Shown piece by piece: positions 27,076-34,434 of a stretch of DNA of 39,428 nucleotides. Every line of letters starts with the position of its first letter. The stretch's first letter is position 1. Source of the DNA: Pseudomonadota bacterium (GTDB lineage Bacteria > Pseudomonadota > Gammaproteobacteria > Enterobacterales > Enterobacteriaceae); NCBI GenBank assembly GCA_018261615.1, contig JAGTSE010000038.1, positions 1 to 39,428 of the forward strand. The letters run 5' to 3'. A program made the translations under genes and the position numbers. The notes beneath the pieces are model-generated. The model saw only the letters and a list, made by a program, of their open reading frames with translations. It was not told the origin of the DNA and searched no databases.

Positions 27076-27759
27076 TTACGCGAGAGCCAATTTTTGGCGT
27101 GCATATTGTAGCGCTTTCTCAATCACTTGCTCAATGCTTAAACTGGTTGAATCCAGAACTAAAGCATCAGCAGCGGGAACCAGCGGCGCTACAGGACGAT
27201 TACGATCGCGATCGTCACGTTCCTTGATCTCGGCCAAAAGGCGTTCAAAGTTAACACTAAAGCCTTTCTCCTGCAACTGGAGCATACGACGATTCGCACG
27301 TTCTTCAGAAGAAGCGTCAAGGAAAATTTTCACCGGTGCGTCGGGGAAAACGACCGTCCCCATATCACGGCCATCGGCGATAAGACCCGGGGCTTCGCGA
27401 AACGCGCGCTGGCGGCGTAATAATGCCTCACGCACGCGCGGAAACGCAGCAACCTGCGATGCTGCATTTGCCACTTCCTGGGTGCGAATTTCAGCACTCA
27501 CATCCTCGCCTTCAAGGATCACTTCCAGATTTCCATCGGTTGAGATAAATCGCACATCCAGATGCGCCGCCAATGGAACCAGCACTTCTTCCGAGGTCAC
27601 ATCGACGTGGTGATGCAGTGCAGCGAGTGCCAGCACACGATAAATTGCGCCTGAATCCAACAAATGCCATTGCAACGCTTCCGCCATTGCCTTGCAAAGC
27701 GTGCCTTTTCCCGCACCGCTTGGTCCATCAATGGTGATTACCGGGGCAATTGCCGTCAT
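27076..27759 (-). CDS. cmk: Cytidylate kinase
   Basis: Phosphorylates CMP and dCMP to the diphosphates in pyrimidine salvage; cytoplasmic P-loop kinase. The start at 27759 (MTAIAPVITIDGPSGAGKGT) has AAGGAG upstream and gives 227 residues as in E. coli; an in-frame ATG at 27777 overlaps that ribosome site. Walker A is GPSGAGKGT (residues 12-20); the CMP-binding insert and ADGRDMGTVVFPDA are conserved. It lies upstream of rpsA on the same strand, and in E. coli an rpsA promoter lies inside cmk. Confidence 0.96.
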   Translation of the reverse strand: MTAIAPVITIDGPSGAGKGTLCKAMAEALQWHLLDSGAIYRVLALAALHHHVDVTSEEVLVPLAAHLDVRFISTDGNLEVILEGEDVSAEIRTQEVANAASQVAAFPRVREALLRRQRAFREAPGLIADGRDMGTVVFPDAPVKIFLDASSEERANRRMLQLQEKGFSVNFERLLAEIKERDDRDRNRPVAPLVPAADALVLDSTSLSIEQVIEKALQYARQKLALA

Positions 27760-27891
27760 CTTTTTCTCCTTAATCAAGGCATATCGTTACGTAAACGCCG
27801 CGCATTATACGCGGCAATGCACACAATCGTTACTACTGCGTGCGAATAACAGAGGGGGCTGAAGCTGAGTGTAGAATAAATGTCCGGCAGG

Positions 27892-27915
27892 CCGGGCTGA
27901 TTTACACCAGCCCGG
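27892..27915 (-). terminator. Hairpin downstream of aroA
   Basis: An 8-bp GC stem (27892-27899 with 27908-27915) with an 8-base loop, 11 bases after the aroA stop. No clear U run follows on the minus strand, so it may be a processing or stabilising hairpin rather than a strong terminator. Confidence 0.5.
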
Positions 27916-27926
27916 AGCAAAGAAGG

Positions 27927-29210
27927 TTACGCGAGAGTACTGATGCGAGCTAACTGCTCAAAATAGTCGGGGAAGGTTTTCGCCGTGCATTTCGGATCCA
28001 GAATGGTGACCGGCGTATCTGACAGCGCTACCAGCGAGAAGCACATCGCCATACGGTGATCGTTATACGTACCAATTTCCGCAAACTGTAATTTTCCCGG
28101 CGGAGTAATGCGGATGTAATCCTCACCCTCTTCCACCGTTGCCCCCACTTTGCGCAACTCTGTCGCCATCGCAAACAGGCGATCTGTTTCTTTCACTCGC
28201 CAGTTATAAATATTACGCAGCGTAGTGGTGCCTTTGGCAAAAAGCGCAGCCGTCGCGATAGTCATTGCCGCGTCCGGGATATGATTCATGTCCATATCGA
28301 TAGCATTCAGCTCGCCGCGTGTACAGGCAATATAGTCATCACCCCAGACCACCGTCGCGCCCATTTTTTCCAGTACATCGGCAAAGCGGATATCACCCTG
28401 CACGCTATTGCGCCCGATCCCGGTCACTTTTACAGTGCCGCCTTTGATCGCACCTGCTGCCAGGAAATAAGAGGCAGAGGATGCATCACCCTCCACCAGA
28501 TACTGGCCAGGAGACTGATATTGCTGACCACCGCGCACCACGAAACGCTGGTAGTGCTGATTTTCGACCACCACGCCAAAGGTTTCCATCAGATGCAAAG
28601 TGATGTCGATATAAGGTTTAGAGACCAAATCACCTTTGATAGTGATAATGGTATCCTGCGGCGCCAACGGCGCAGTCATCAGCAACGCTGTCAGAAACTG
28701 ACTGGAAACACTGCCGTCCACGCTCACGTCACCGCCGGTAAAACCGCCGCGCAGGTGCAAAGGAGGATAATTTTCCTGCTCGAGGTAATCAATTTGCGCT
28801 CCCCCCTGACGCAGCGCGTCCACCAGGTGTCCAATGGGGCGCTCTTTCATGCGCGGTTCACCGGTTAGCACCAGATCGTTTGCCCCAAGGCAAAGCGCCG
28901 CAGCCAGAGGGCGCATTGCCGTTCCGGCATTGCCAAGAAACAGCTCCAGTTTTTCCGCAGAGTGCAACGGACCACCCACGCCCGTCACTTCACAACGGGT
29001 ACGGTCGGCAGACAAGGTGTAATGAACTCCCAGCGCGCTGAGCGCATTCAACATGTGGCGCACGTCGTCGCTGTCCAGCAAATTGGTCAGAACGGTAGTG
29101 CCACGGGCAAATGCAGCAAGCAACAAAGCGCGGTTTGAGACACTTTTCGAACCAGGCAGATTAATGGTGCCATCTACCCGCGCGATGGGTTGTAACGTCA
29201 GGGATTCCAT
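27927..29210 (-). CDS. aroA: EPSP synthase (3-phosphoshikimate 1-carboxyvinyltransferase)
   Basis: Sixth step of the shikimate pathway: adds enolpyruvyl from PEP to shikimate-3-phosphate. It is 427 residues, the E. coli length. Conserved motifs are LPGSKSVSNR with K22, and LFLGNAGTAMRPL with G96, T97 and P101, the residues of class I glyphosate-sensitive enzymes. Later, DAAMTIATAALFAKG and RVKETDRL are in place. It lies downstream of serC in the classic serC-aroA operon, separated by a 68-base spacer with an internal terminator. Unlike K-12, no ycaL lies between it and cmk. Confidence 0.98.
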   Translation of the reverse strand: MESLTLQPIARVDGTINLPGSKSVSNRALLLAAFARGTTVLTNLLDSDDVRHMLNALSALGVHYTLSADRTRCEVTGVGGPLHSAEKLELFLGNAGTAMRPLAAALCLGANDLVLTGEPRMKERPIGHLVDALRQGGAQIDYLEQENYPPLHLRGGFTGGDVSVDGSVSSQFLTALLMTAPLAPQDTIITIKGDLVSKPYIDITLHLMETFGVVVENQHYQRFVVRGGQQYQSPGQYLVEGDASSASYFLAAGAIKGGTVKVTGIGRNSVQGDIRFADVLEKMGATVVWGDDYIACTRGELNAIDMDMNHIPDAAMTIATAALFAKGTTTLRNIYNWRVKETDRLFAMATELRKVGATVEEGEDYIRITPPGKLQFAEIGTYNDHRMAMCFSLVALSDTPVTILDPKCTAKTFPDYFEQLARISTLA

Positions 29211-29230
29211 GAAACTTTACTCTCAACAGA

Positions 29231-29261
29231 CAAAATAAAACCCCGCAGTGCGACTGCGGGG
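29231..29261 (-). terminator. Terminator/attenuator between serC and aroA
   Basis: A perfect 9-bp stem (29241-29249 with 29253-29261), 3-base loop, then TTTTATTTTG on the minus strand. It sits in the serC-aroA spacer and should stop a fraction of transcripts, so serC is made in excess of aroA. Partial termination here is described for E. coli; the degree in this organism is inferred. Confidence 0.85.
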
Positions 29262-29278
29262 AATGCAGACTACAGCAA

Positions 29279-30367
29279 TTAACCGTGGCGACGTTCGAAG
29301 TCAACCATAAAGTCGGTCAGCGCCTGTACGCCAGCCAGCGGCATCGCGTTATAAATTGAGGCGCGCATACCGCCAACGACACGGTGGCCTTTCAGAGCGT
29401 GCAGACCCGCAGCGAACGACTCTTCAAGGAAGAGTTTGTCCAACGCGCTGTCCACCAACTGGAACGGAATGTTCATGCGCGAACGGTTAGACTTCGCCAC
29501 GTCATTGCGATAAAAGTCGCTGCGATCGATTACGCCATACAACAGTTCGCTTTTTTGCTGGTTGACTTTCTCCATTGCGGCAACGCCACCCTGTTTTTTC
29601 AGCCATTTAAACACTAACCCTGAGAGATACCAGGCAAAAGTCGGCGGTGTGTTGAACATGGAGTCGTTTTCATTCAGCACGCTGTAGTCGAGGATAGACG
29701 GACAGGCCACATGAGCTTTGCCCAGCAGATCTTCACGTACAATCACCAGCGTTAAACCTGCCGGACCGATATTTTTCTGCGCGCCCGCATAAATCACACC
29801 AAAACGGCTGACATCAATTTCGCGCGACAGGATGGTTGAAGAGAAATCGGCCGTTACTACCACATCATTGGCGAACGCAGGTGTTTCATCGATCGCGATG
29901 CCGTCAATCGTTTCGTTCGGGCAGTAGTGGAGGTAAGCCGCGTTATTGCTGAGTTGCCATTCGCTCATCGGCTTAACAGCACGCAGGCCATCAACAGTGA
30001 TTTTCGCGTCAATAACGTGTGGAATGCAGTATTTTTTCGCTTCTTTGACCGCACTCGCCGCCCAGTAACCAGCATCAACATAATCAGCGGTTGTTTTATC
30101 ACCCAGCAAATTTAGCGGAATGCCAGCAAACTGACCGCGACCGCCGCCGTGACAGAACAGAACCTTATAGTTGGAGGGGATGTTCAGCAGATCGCGAAAG
30201 TCCTTCTCCGCCTCTTCAGCCACATGGATAAACTCTTTACTACGATGGCTAATTTCCATCACCGAAGTGCCAAGACCTTGCCAGTCGCACAATTCCTGTT
30301 GCGCCTGTTTGAGCACATCCGCCGGTAATACTGCCGGGCCTGAACTAAAATTGAAGACCTGAGTCAT
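29279..30367 (-). CDS. serC: Phosphoserine aminotransferase
   Basis: PLP enzyme converting 3-phosphohydroxypyruvate to phosphoserine with glutamate, and acting in pyridoxal phosphate synthesis on the analogous erythronate compound. It is 362 residues, the E. coli length. It starts MTQVFNFSSGPAVLP; HGGGRGQFAGIP binds the cofactor phosphate, and the PLP lysine is K198 in YAGAQKNIGPAG. The C-terminus is VDFERRHG. It is the first gene of serC-aroA. A 13-base palindrome at 30425-30437 (GCGCGT/ACGCGC) lies in its upstream region. Confidence 0.97.
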   Translation of the reverse strand: MTQVFNFSSGPAVLPADVLKQAQQELCDWQGLGTSVMEISHRSKEFIHVAEEAEKDFRDLLNIPSNYKVLFCHGGGRGQFAGIPLNLLGDKTTADYVDAGYWAASAVKEAKKYCIPHVIDAKITVDGLRAVKPMSEWQLSNNAAYLHYCPNETIDGIAIDETPAFANDVVVTADFSSTILSREIDVSRFGVIYAGAQKNIGPAGLTLVIVREDLLGKAHVACPSILDYSVLNENDSMFNTPPTFAWYLSGLVFKWLKKQGGVAAMEKVNQQKSELLYGVIDRSDFYRNDVAKSNRSRMNIPFQLVDSALDKLFLEESFAAGLHALKGHRVVGGMRASIYNAMPLAGVQALTDFMVDFERRHG

Positions 30368-30529
30368 TTCCCCTCACCACGCTAAAAAGCAATAAGTTAT
30401 TCCTGTGACATCGGTTTTATCATTGCGCGTCACGCGCCGCAATGGGTAATAGCCGCACAGGGGGAAATGTGCGCTCAGTCACATAGCAGAATGTTTTGCA
30501 CAGCCGAGCCAGGCCCGATAAAAAACCTG

Positions 30530-30680
30530 TTATGTCACCCTAATTGCCCGACTGGCCTTCGACCATTCCGGATTTGCACAGCGCGAGCAGGATCGCTTTT
30601 CGCCTGCCTGCAAAGCGACAATTTTACTGCAACGCACGCAAACGTAGTCGCCCGTTTCAGGTACCGAGGTAATCGCTCAC
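30530..30680 (-). other. Out-of-frame remnant of the ycaP C-terminal tail
   Basis: From about 30672 down to a TAA at 30530-30532 the shifted frame reads VPETGDYVCVRC, then CSRCANPEW, ending RAIRVT. This matches the E. coli YcaP tail, with its paired CxxC motifs, as I remember it. The shift must lie at about 30661-30680, where eight bases stand in place of nine between the conserved Arg and the Val-Pro-Glu. 31221 to 30530 spans 692 bases, one short of 231 codons. Confidence 0.8.
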
Positions 30681-31221
30681 TGCACCCTTCTGGCAGAATA
30701 CAAAGCCCAGGTTTAACCTCGTTGTTGGGGAAGTAGTAGACGCTGATTTGCCCATTCGTTTCCATGATAGCCAGCCGAATCTGCCCAAGATGCTCTATAC
30801 CGTGGCCGCGCAATTCCATGAAAAACTCAAATTCAGTCATGTTCTCTTCATGCAATTTCTCCCATGCCAGCTCACCGTTCTCAACAATAACAACCGGTTT
30901 GCCTTCCAGCAGATCTTCCAGCTTTTCGCTGTGCGACATCAGCCACATCACCAGACGGTAAAGCACCGCCAGCGTAATAAAAACCACCAGCACGGGCAGC
31001 ATTGGAACGTCGTCATAAAAGGCCACATCTCCCGCTGCTGAGCCCTGCGTCAGGATAACGAGGACTTCGAACAACGACATTTGCCGTACGCCACGTCTGC
31101 CAGTGATCTTGAGGAATAAAAAGACTAAAACGAAAGTAGAGAGGCTACGCAGTGCCACTTCCCACAAAAATTCGAAGGGAACTTTATCCAGTGCCATGCG
31201 ATGAAGGTCGAACGCTTTCAT
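30535..31221 (-). CDS. ycaP: YcaP membrane protein (DUF421), C-terminus frameshifted
   Basis: Inner-membrane DUF421 protein of unknown function. The start at 31221 (MKAFDLHRMALDKVPFEFLWE) matches E. coli; upstream in-frame codons lie in the divergent spacer. Two clear hydrophobic segments (about residues 20-38 and 60-82) precede a soluble domain with EGKPVVIVENGELAWEKL and NMTEFEFFMELR. After about residue 183 the reading frame departs from the family: as read it ends in a Arg/Ala-rich tail at 228 residues. The expected tail (VPETGDYVCVRCSKIV and a second CSRC) is encoded intact one frame away. Restoring one base gives 230 residues, exactly the E. coli length. The core is intact, so this is a tail-altered gene or a sequence error. 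Confidence 0.85.
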   Translation of the reverse strand: MKAFDLHRMALDKVPFEFLWEVALRSLSTFVLVFLFLKITGRRGVRQMSLFEVLVILTQGSAAGDVAFYDDVPMLPVLVVFITLAVLYRLVMWLMSHSEKLEDLLEGKPVVIVENGELAWEKLHEENMTEFEFFMELRGHGIEHLGQIRLAIMETNGQISVYYFPNNEVKPGLCILPEGCSERLPRYLKRATTFACVAVKLSLCRQAKSDPARAVQIRNGRRPVGQLG

Positions 31222-31359
31222 TTTTCCATCCGTGAACAGTCGGTCACTCTCCCTAGGCATAGACCGCTGTTTTATTTTCGCCGGGCAGACGCGGAAGATA
31301 GCGCCAGTCACGCAAAACCCGTATCATTGCGCGCTTTACGTACGAAAAAAGTGACCGCC

Positions 31360-33120
31360 ATGACTCAAACATTTATTCCCGGCAAAGACGCCGCACTGGA
31401 AGATTCCATCGCTCGCTTCCAGCAAAAGCTCACCGACCTCGGTTTTCACATTGAAGAAGCCTCATGGCTGAATCCGGTACCAAACGTCTGGTCCGTGCAT
31501 ATTCGCGATAAAGAGTGCGCGTTGTGCTTCACTAACGGTAAAGGCGCAACGAAGAAGGCGGCGCTTGCCTCTGCGCTGGGCGAGTACTTCGAGCGTCTTT
31601 CCACCAACTACTTCTTCGCAGACTTCTGGCTGGGCGATGCCATCGCGCAAGGCCCGTTCGTTCACTACCCGAATGAAAAGTGGTTCCCGCTGCCGGAAGA
31701 TGACTCGCTGCCCGAGGGGATCCTCGATGCTCGTCTGCGTGCATTCTACGATCCACAGAACGAGCTGGCCGCCGGGATGCTGGTCGATCTGCAATCCGGT
31801 AATGATGAGCGTGGTATCTGCGCCCTGCCGTTTACCCGCCAGTCTGATGAGCAGACGGTCTATATTCCGATGAACATCGTCGGCAACCTGTATGTTTCCA
31901 ACGGCATGTCTGCCGGTAACACCCGCAACGAAGCCCGCGTACAAGCTCTGTCTGAGGTGTTCGAACGCCATATTAAAAACCGTATTATCGCAGAGAGCAT
32001 CAGCCTACCGGAAATCCCACAGGAAGTGCTGGCCCGCTATCCTGGCGTGGTGGAAGCCATTGCTAAACTGGAGGCAGAGGGCTTCCCGATTTTTGCCTAC
32101 GATGGCTCGCTGGGCGGTAAATATCCCGTGATCTGCGTCGTGCTGTTTAATCCGGCGAATGGCACCTGTTTTGCCTCGTTTGGTGCGCACCCGGATTTTG
32201 GCGTTGCGCTGGAACGTACAGTCACCGAGCTGTTGCAGGGGCGCGGTCTGAAAGATCTCGATGTCTTTACTCCGCCAACCTTTGATGACGAAGAAGTGAC
32301 TGAACACGCTAACCTCGAAACTCACTTTATCGATTCCAGTGGTTTGATCTCGTGGGATCTGTTTAAGCAGGATGCGGATTATCCGTTCGTTGACTGGAGC
32401 TTCTCAGGGACCACCGAAGAAGAGTTCGCCACGCTGATGGCCATCTTCAATGCGGAGGATAAAGAGGTTTATATCGCTGATTATGAGCACCTTGGCGTGT
32501 ACGCCTGCCGCATTCTGGTGCCGGGCATGTCCGATATTTATCCGGCAGAAGATCTGTGGCTGGCGAATAATACCATGGGCAGCCATCTGCGCGAAACTAT
32601 CCTGTCACTACCAGGCAGCGAGTGGGAGAAAGAGGAGTACCTCAACCTTATCGCCCAACTGGACGACGAAGGTCACGATGATTTTACCCGCGTTCGTGAA
32701 CTGCTGGGTCTGGCAACCGGTAAAGACAATGGCTGGTACACCCTGCGCATTGGCGAGTTAAAAGCGATGCTGGCGCTGGCGGGCGGCGATCTGGATCAGG
32801 CGCTGGCCTGGACCGAATGGACCATGGAATTCAACGCGTCCATCTTCAGCGCGGAGCGCGCCAACTACTACCGCTGCCTGCAAACACTACTGTTGCTGGC
32901 GCAGGAAGAGGATCGCGAGCCGCTGCAATATCTGAATGCATTCGTACGCATGTATGGCGCGCAGACAGTTGAAGCAGCCAGCGCCGCGTTGAGCGGTGAA
33001 GCGCCGTTCTATGGCCTGCAACCAGCAGACGGTACCCTGCAGGCATTCCCGGCGCATCAATCTCTGTTAGCGGCTTACGAAAAGTTACAACGCGCCAAAG
33101 CGGCATTCTGGACGAAATAA
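31360..33120 (+). CDS. ycaO: YcaO, ribosomal protein S12 methylthiotransferase accessory factor
   Basis: Founder of the YcaO family, ATP-dependent enzymes that in other proteins make azolines. In E. coli it promotes RimO-dependent beta-methylthiolation of ribosomal protein S12. The start at 31360 (MTQTFIPGKDAALED) gives 586 residues as in E. coli; an open extension to 31201 lies in the divergent ycaP promoter region. ATP-site motifs include ALGEYFERLSTNYFF and SAGNTRNEARVQALSEVFERH. A C-terminal helical TPR-like part (about 430-586, GELKAMLALAGGDLDQALAW) follows. No precursor peptide or other azole enzymes are nearby, so this is the housekeeping type. Confidence 0.96.
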   Translation: MTQTFIPGKDAALEDSIARFQQKLTDLGFHIEEASWLNPVPNVWSVHIRDKECALCFTNGKGATKKAALASALGEYFERLSTNYFFADFWLGDAIAQGPFVHYPNEKWFPLPEDDSLPEGILDARLRAFYDPQNELAAGMLVDLQSGNDERGICALPFTRQSDEQTVYIPMNIVGNLYVSNGMSAGNTRNEARVQALSEVFERHIKNRIIAESISLPEIPQEVLARYPGVVEAIAKLEAEGFPIFAYDGSLGGKYPVICVVLFNPANGTCFASFGAHPDFGVALERTVTELLQGRGLKDLDVFTPPTFDDEEVTEHANLETHFIDSSGLISWDLFKQDADYPFVDWSFSGTTEEEFATLMAIFNAEDKEVYIADYEHLGVYACRILVPGMSDIYPAEDLWLANNTMGSHLRETILSLPGSEWEKEEYLNLIAQLDDEGHDDFTRVRELLGLATGKDNGWYTLRIGELKAMLALAGGDLDQALAWTEWTMEFNASIFSAERANYYRCLQTLLLLAQEEDREPLQYLNAFVRMYGAQTVEAASAALSGEAPFYGLQPADGTLQAFPAHQSLLAAYEKLQRAKAAFWTK

Positions 33121-33173
33121 CGACAAGTAGTACGACAATATGTAGGCTTCATCGCAGGTCTACGCTATATTAC

Positions 33174-33199
33174 GGGGCAATTTTATTGCCCCTTTTTAT
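33174..33199 (+). terminator. ycaO terminator
   Basis: A 7-bp stem (33174-33180 with 33186-33192), loop TTTTA, then a TTTTT run. It ends ycaO transcription before the focA promoter region. Confidence 0.9.
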
Positions 33200-33525
33200 T
33201 TATATTTTTGCAATGCCAGCCAGTTGTAATAATTAAGTTAAATATGGGTAAATGGTATTATTGTCTGCGGACTAATATTGTTACTCCTTATGGCAACTAC
33301 CCCATTTTAATTAACGATTTTTCGGAGGCCTCATAAAAACACTCAACTCATTTTATAACTTTTAAACTTTATTTTTATTTTAATAATCAACAAGTTACTC
33401 CGCATTCGCTGAAAAACCATGCACTTTGCGGTCCTATAAGCCAGGCGAGATATGATCCATATCAAATTCTCTTCTATAATGCTTTGTTAGTATCTCGTCG
33501 CCGACTTAATAAAGAGAGAGTTAGT
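33200..33525 (+). promoter_or_regulatory. focA-pflB promoter region with FNR site
   Basis: About 325 AT-rich bases without a gene. In E. coli the focA-pfl operon is driven by multiple promoters under FNR, ArcA and IHF. A near-consensus FNR box lies at 33452-33465 (ATGATCCATATCAA; on the other strand TTGAT-N4-ATCAT). A perfect -10 hexamer TATAAT is at 33475-33480. At 17-base spacing the -35 position (33452-33457) falls inside the FNR box. Further promoters and ArcA sites probably lie upstream but I cannot place them. The focA ribosome site is GAGAG at 33515-33520. Confidence 0.7.
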
Positions 33526-34383
33526 GTGAAAGCTGACAACCCTTTTGATCTAATACTTCCAGCTGCGATGGCCAAAGTTGCCGAAGAAGCAGGTGTCTAC
33601 AAAGCAACCAAGAAACCGCTGACAACGTTCTTTTTGGCGATTACAGCAGGTGTCTTCATCTCCATCGCGTTTGTATTTTATATTACTTCCACCACAGGAA
33701 CAGCATCAATGCCGTTCGGCATGGCTAAACTGGTTGGTGGGATATGCTTCTCATTAGGGTTAATTCTTTGCGTCATCTGCGGCGCAGACCTTTTCACATC
33801 AACTGTGTTGATCGTGGTGGCAAAAGCCAGTGGACGTATTACCTGGGGCCAGTTGGCTCGTAACTGGGTAAACGTCTATATCGGTAACCTGATTGGTGCA
33901 CTGCTGTTCGTGCTGCTGATGTGGTTATCCGGGGAATATATGGTAGCAAACGGCGGCTGGGGCTTGAATGTTCTGCAAACAGCTGACCACAAACTGCACC
34001 ACACCTTTATTGAAGCTGTCGCACTGGGTATTTTGGCGAACCTGATGGTCTGCCTGGCCGTATGGATGAGCTACTCAGGTCGCAGTCTGACCGATAAAGC
34101 GCTGATTATGGTGCTGCCGGTGGCCATGTTTGTTGCCAGCGGTTTTGAGCACAGTATCGCAAACATGTTTATGATTCCGATGGGTGTCGTAATCCGTAAC
34201 TTTGCTAGCCCGGAGTTCTGGACCGCAGTTGGTTCCAGCCCGGAAAGTTTTTCTCATCTGACTATTACGAATTTCATCATCGATAACCTTATTCCGGTAA
34301 CAATCGGGAATATCATAGGTGGTGGGTTATTAGTCGGGTTGACATACTGGGTCATTTACCTGCGTGGCAACGATCATCATTAA
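33526..34383 (+). CDS. focA: Formate channel FocA
   Basis: Pentameric inner-membrane channel of the FNT family that exports and re-imports formate. The GTG at 33526 (then AAAGCTGAC) gives 285 residues beginning MKADNPFDL, as in E. coli; the ATG at 33481-33486 region has no ribosome site and would extend the protein into the -10 element. Six hydrophobic helices are visible. Gating and selectivity residues T91 and H209 are both present (ADLFTSTV and GFEHSIANM). It is first in the focA-pflB-pflA unit, 51 bases before pflB, so formate production and transport are co-expressed. Confidence 0.96.
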   Translation: MKADNPFDLILPAAMAKVAEEAGVYKATKKPLTTFFLAITAGVFISIAFVFYITSTTGTASMPFGMAKLVGGICFSLGLILCVICGADLFTSTVLIVVAKASGRITWGQLARNWVNVYIGNLIGALLFVLLMWLSGEYMVANGGWGLNVLQTADHKLHHTFIEAVALGILANLMVCLAVWMSYSGRSLTDKALIMVLPVAMFVASGFEHSIANMFMIPMGVVIRNFASPEFWTAVGSSPESFSHLTITNFIIDNLIPVTIGNIIGGGLLVGLTYWVIYLRGNDHH

Positions 34384-34434
34384 TGGTTGTTTCAGGCAGT
34401 AAATAAAAAATCCACTTAAGAAGGTAGGTGTTAC

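Noticed and set aside
30467..30736. 89-codon plus-strand frame opposite the ycaP tail
   Set aside because: The minus strand carries the recognisable ycaP tail in two frames. The plus-strand protein has no motif.
31201..31359. 53-residue extension of ycaO
   Set aside because: It overlaps the ycaP start on the other strand, and the ATG at 31360 gives exactly the 586 residues of E. coli YcaO.
31360..33120. YcaO as part of an azole-modified peptide (TOMM/bottromycin-like) cluster
   Set aside because: No precursor peptide, dehydrogenase, E1-like protein or exporter lies nearby. Length and sequence are those of the housekeeping S12-related YcaO.
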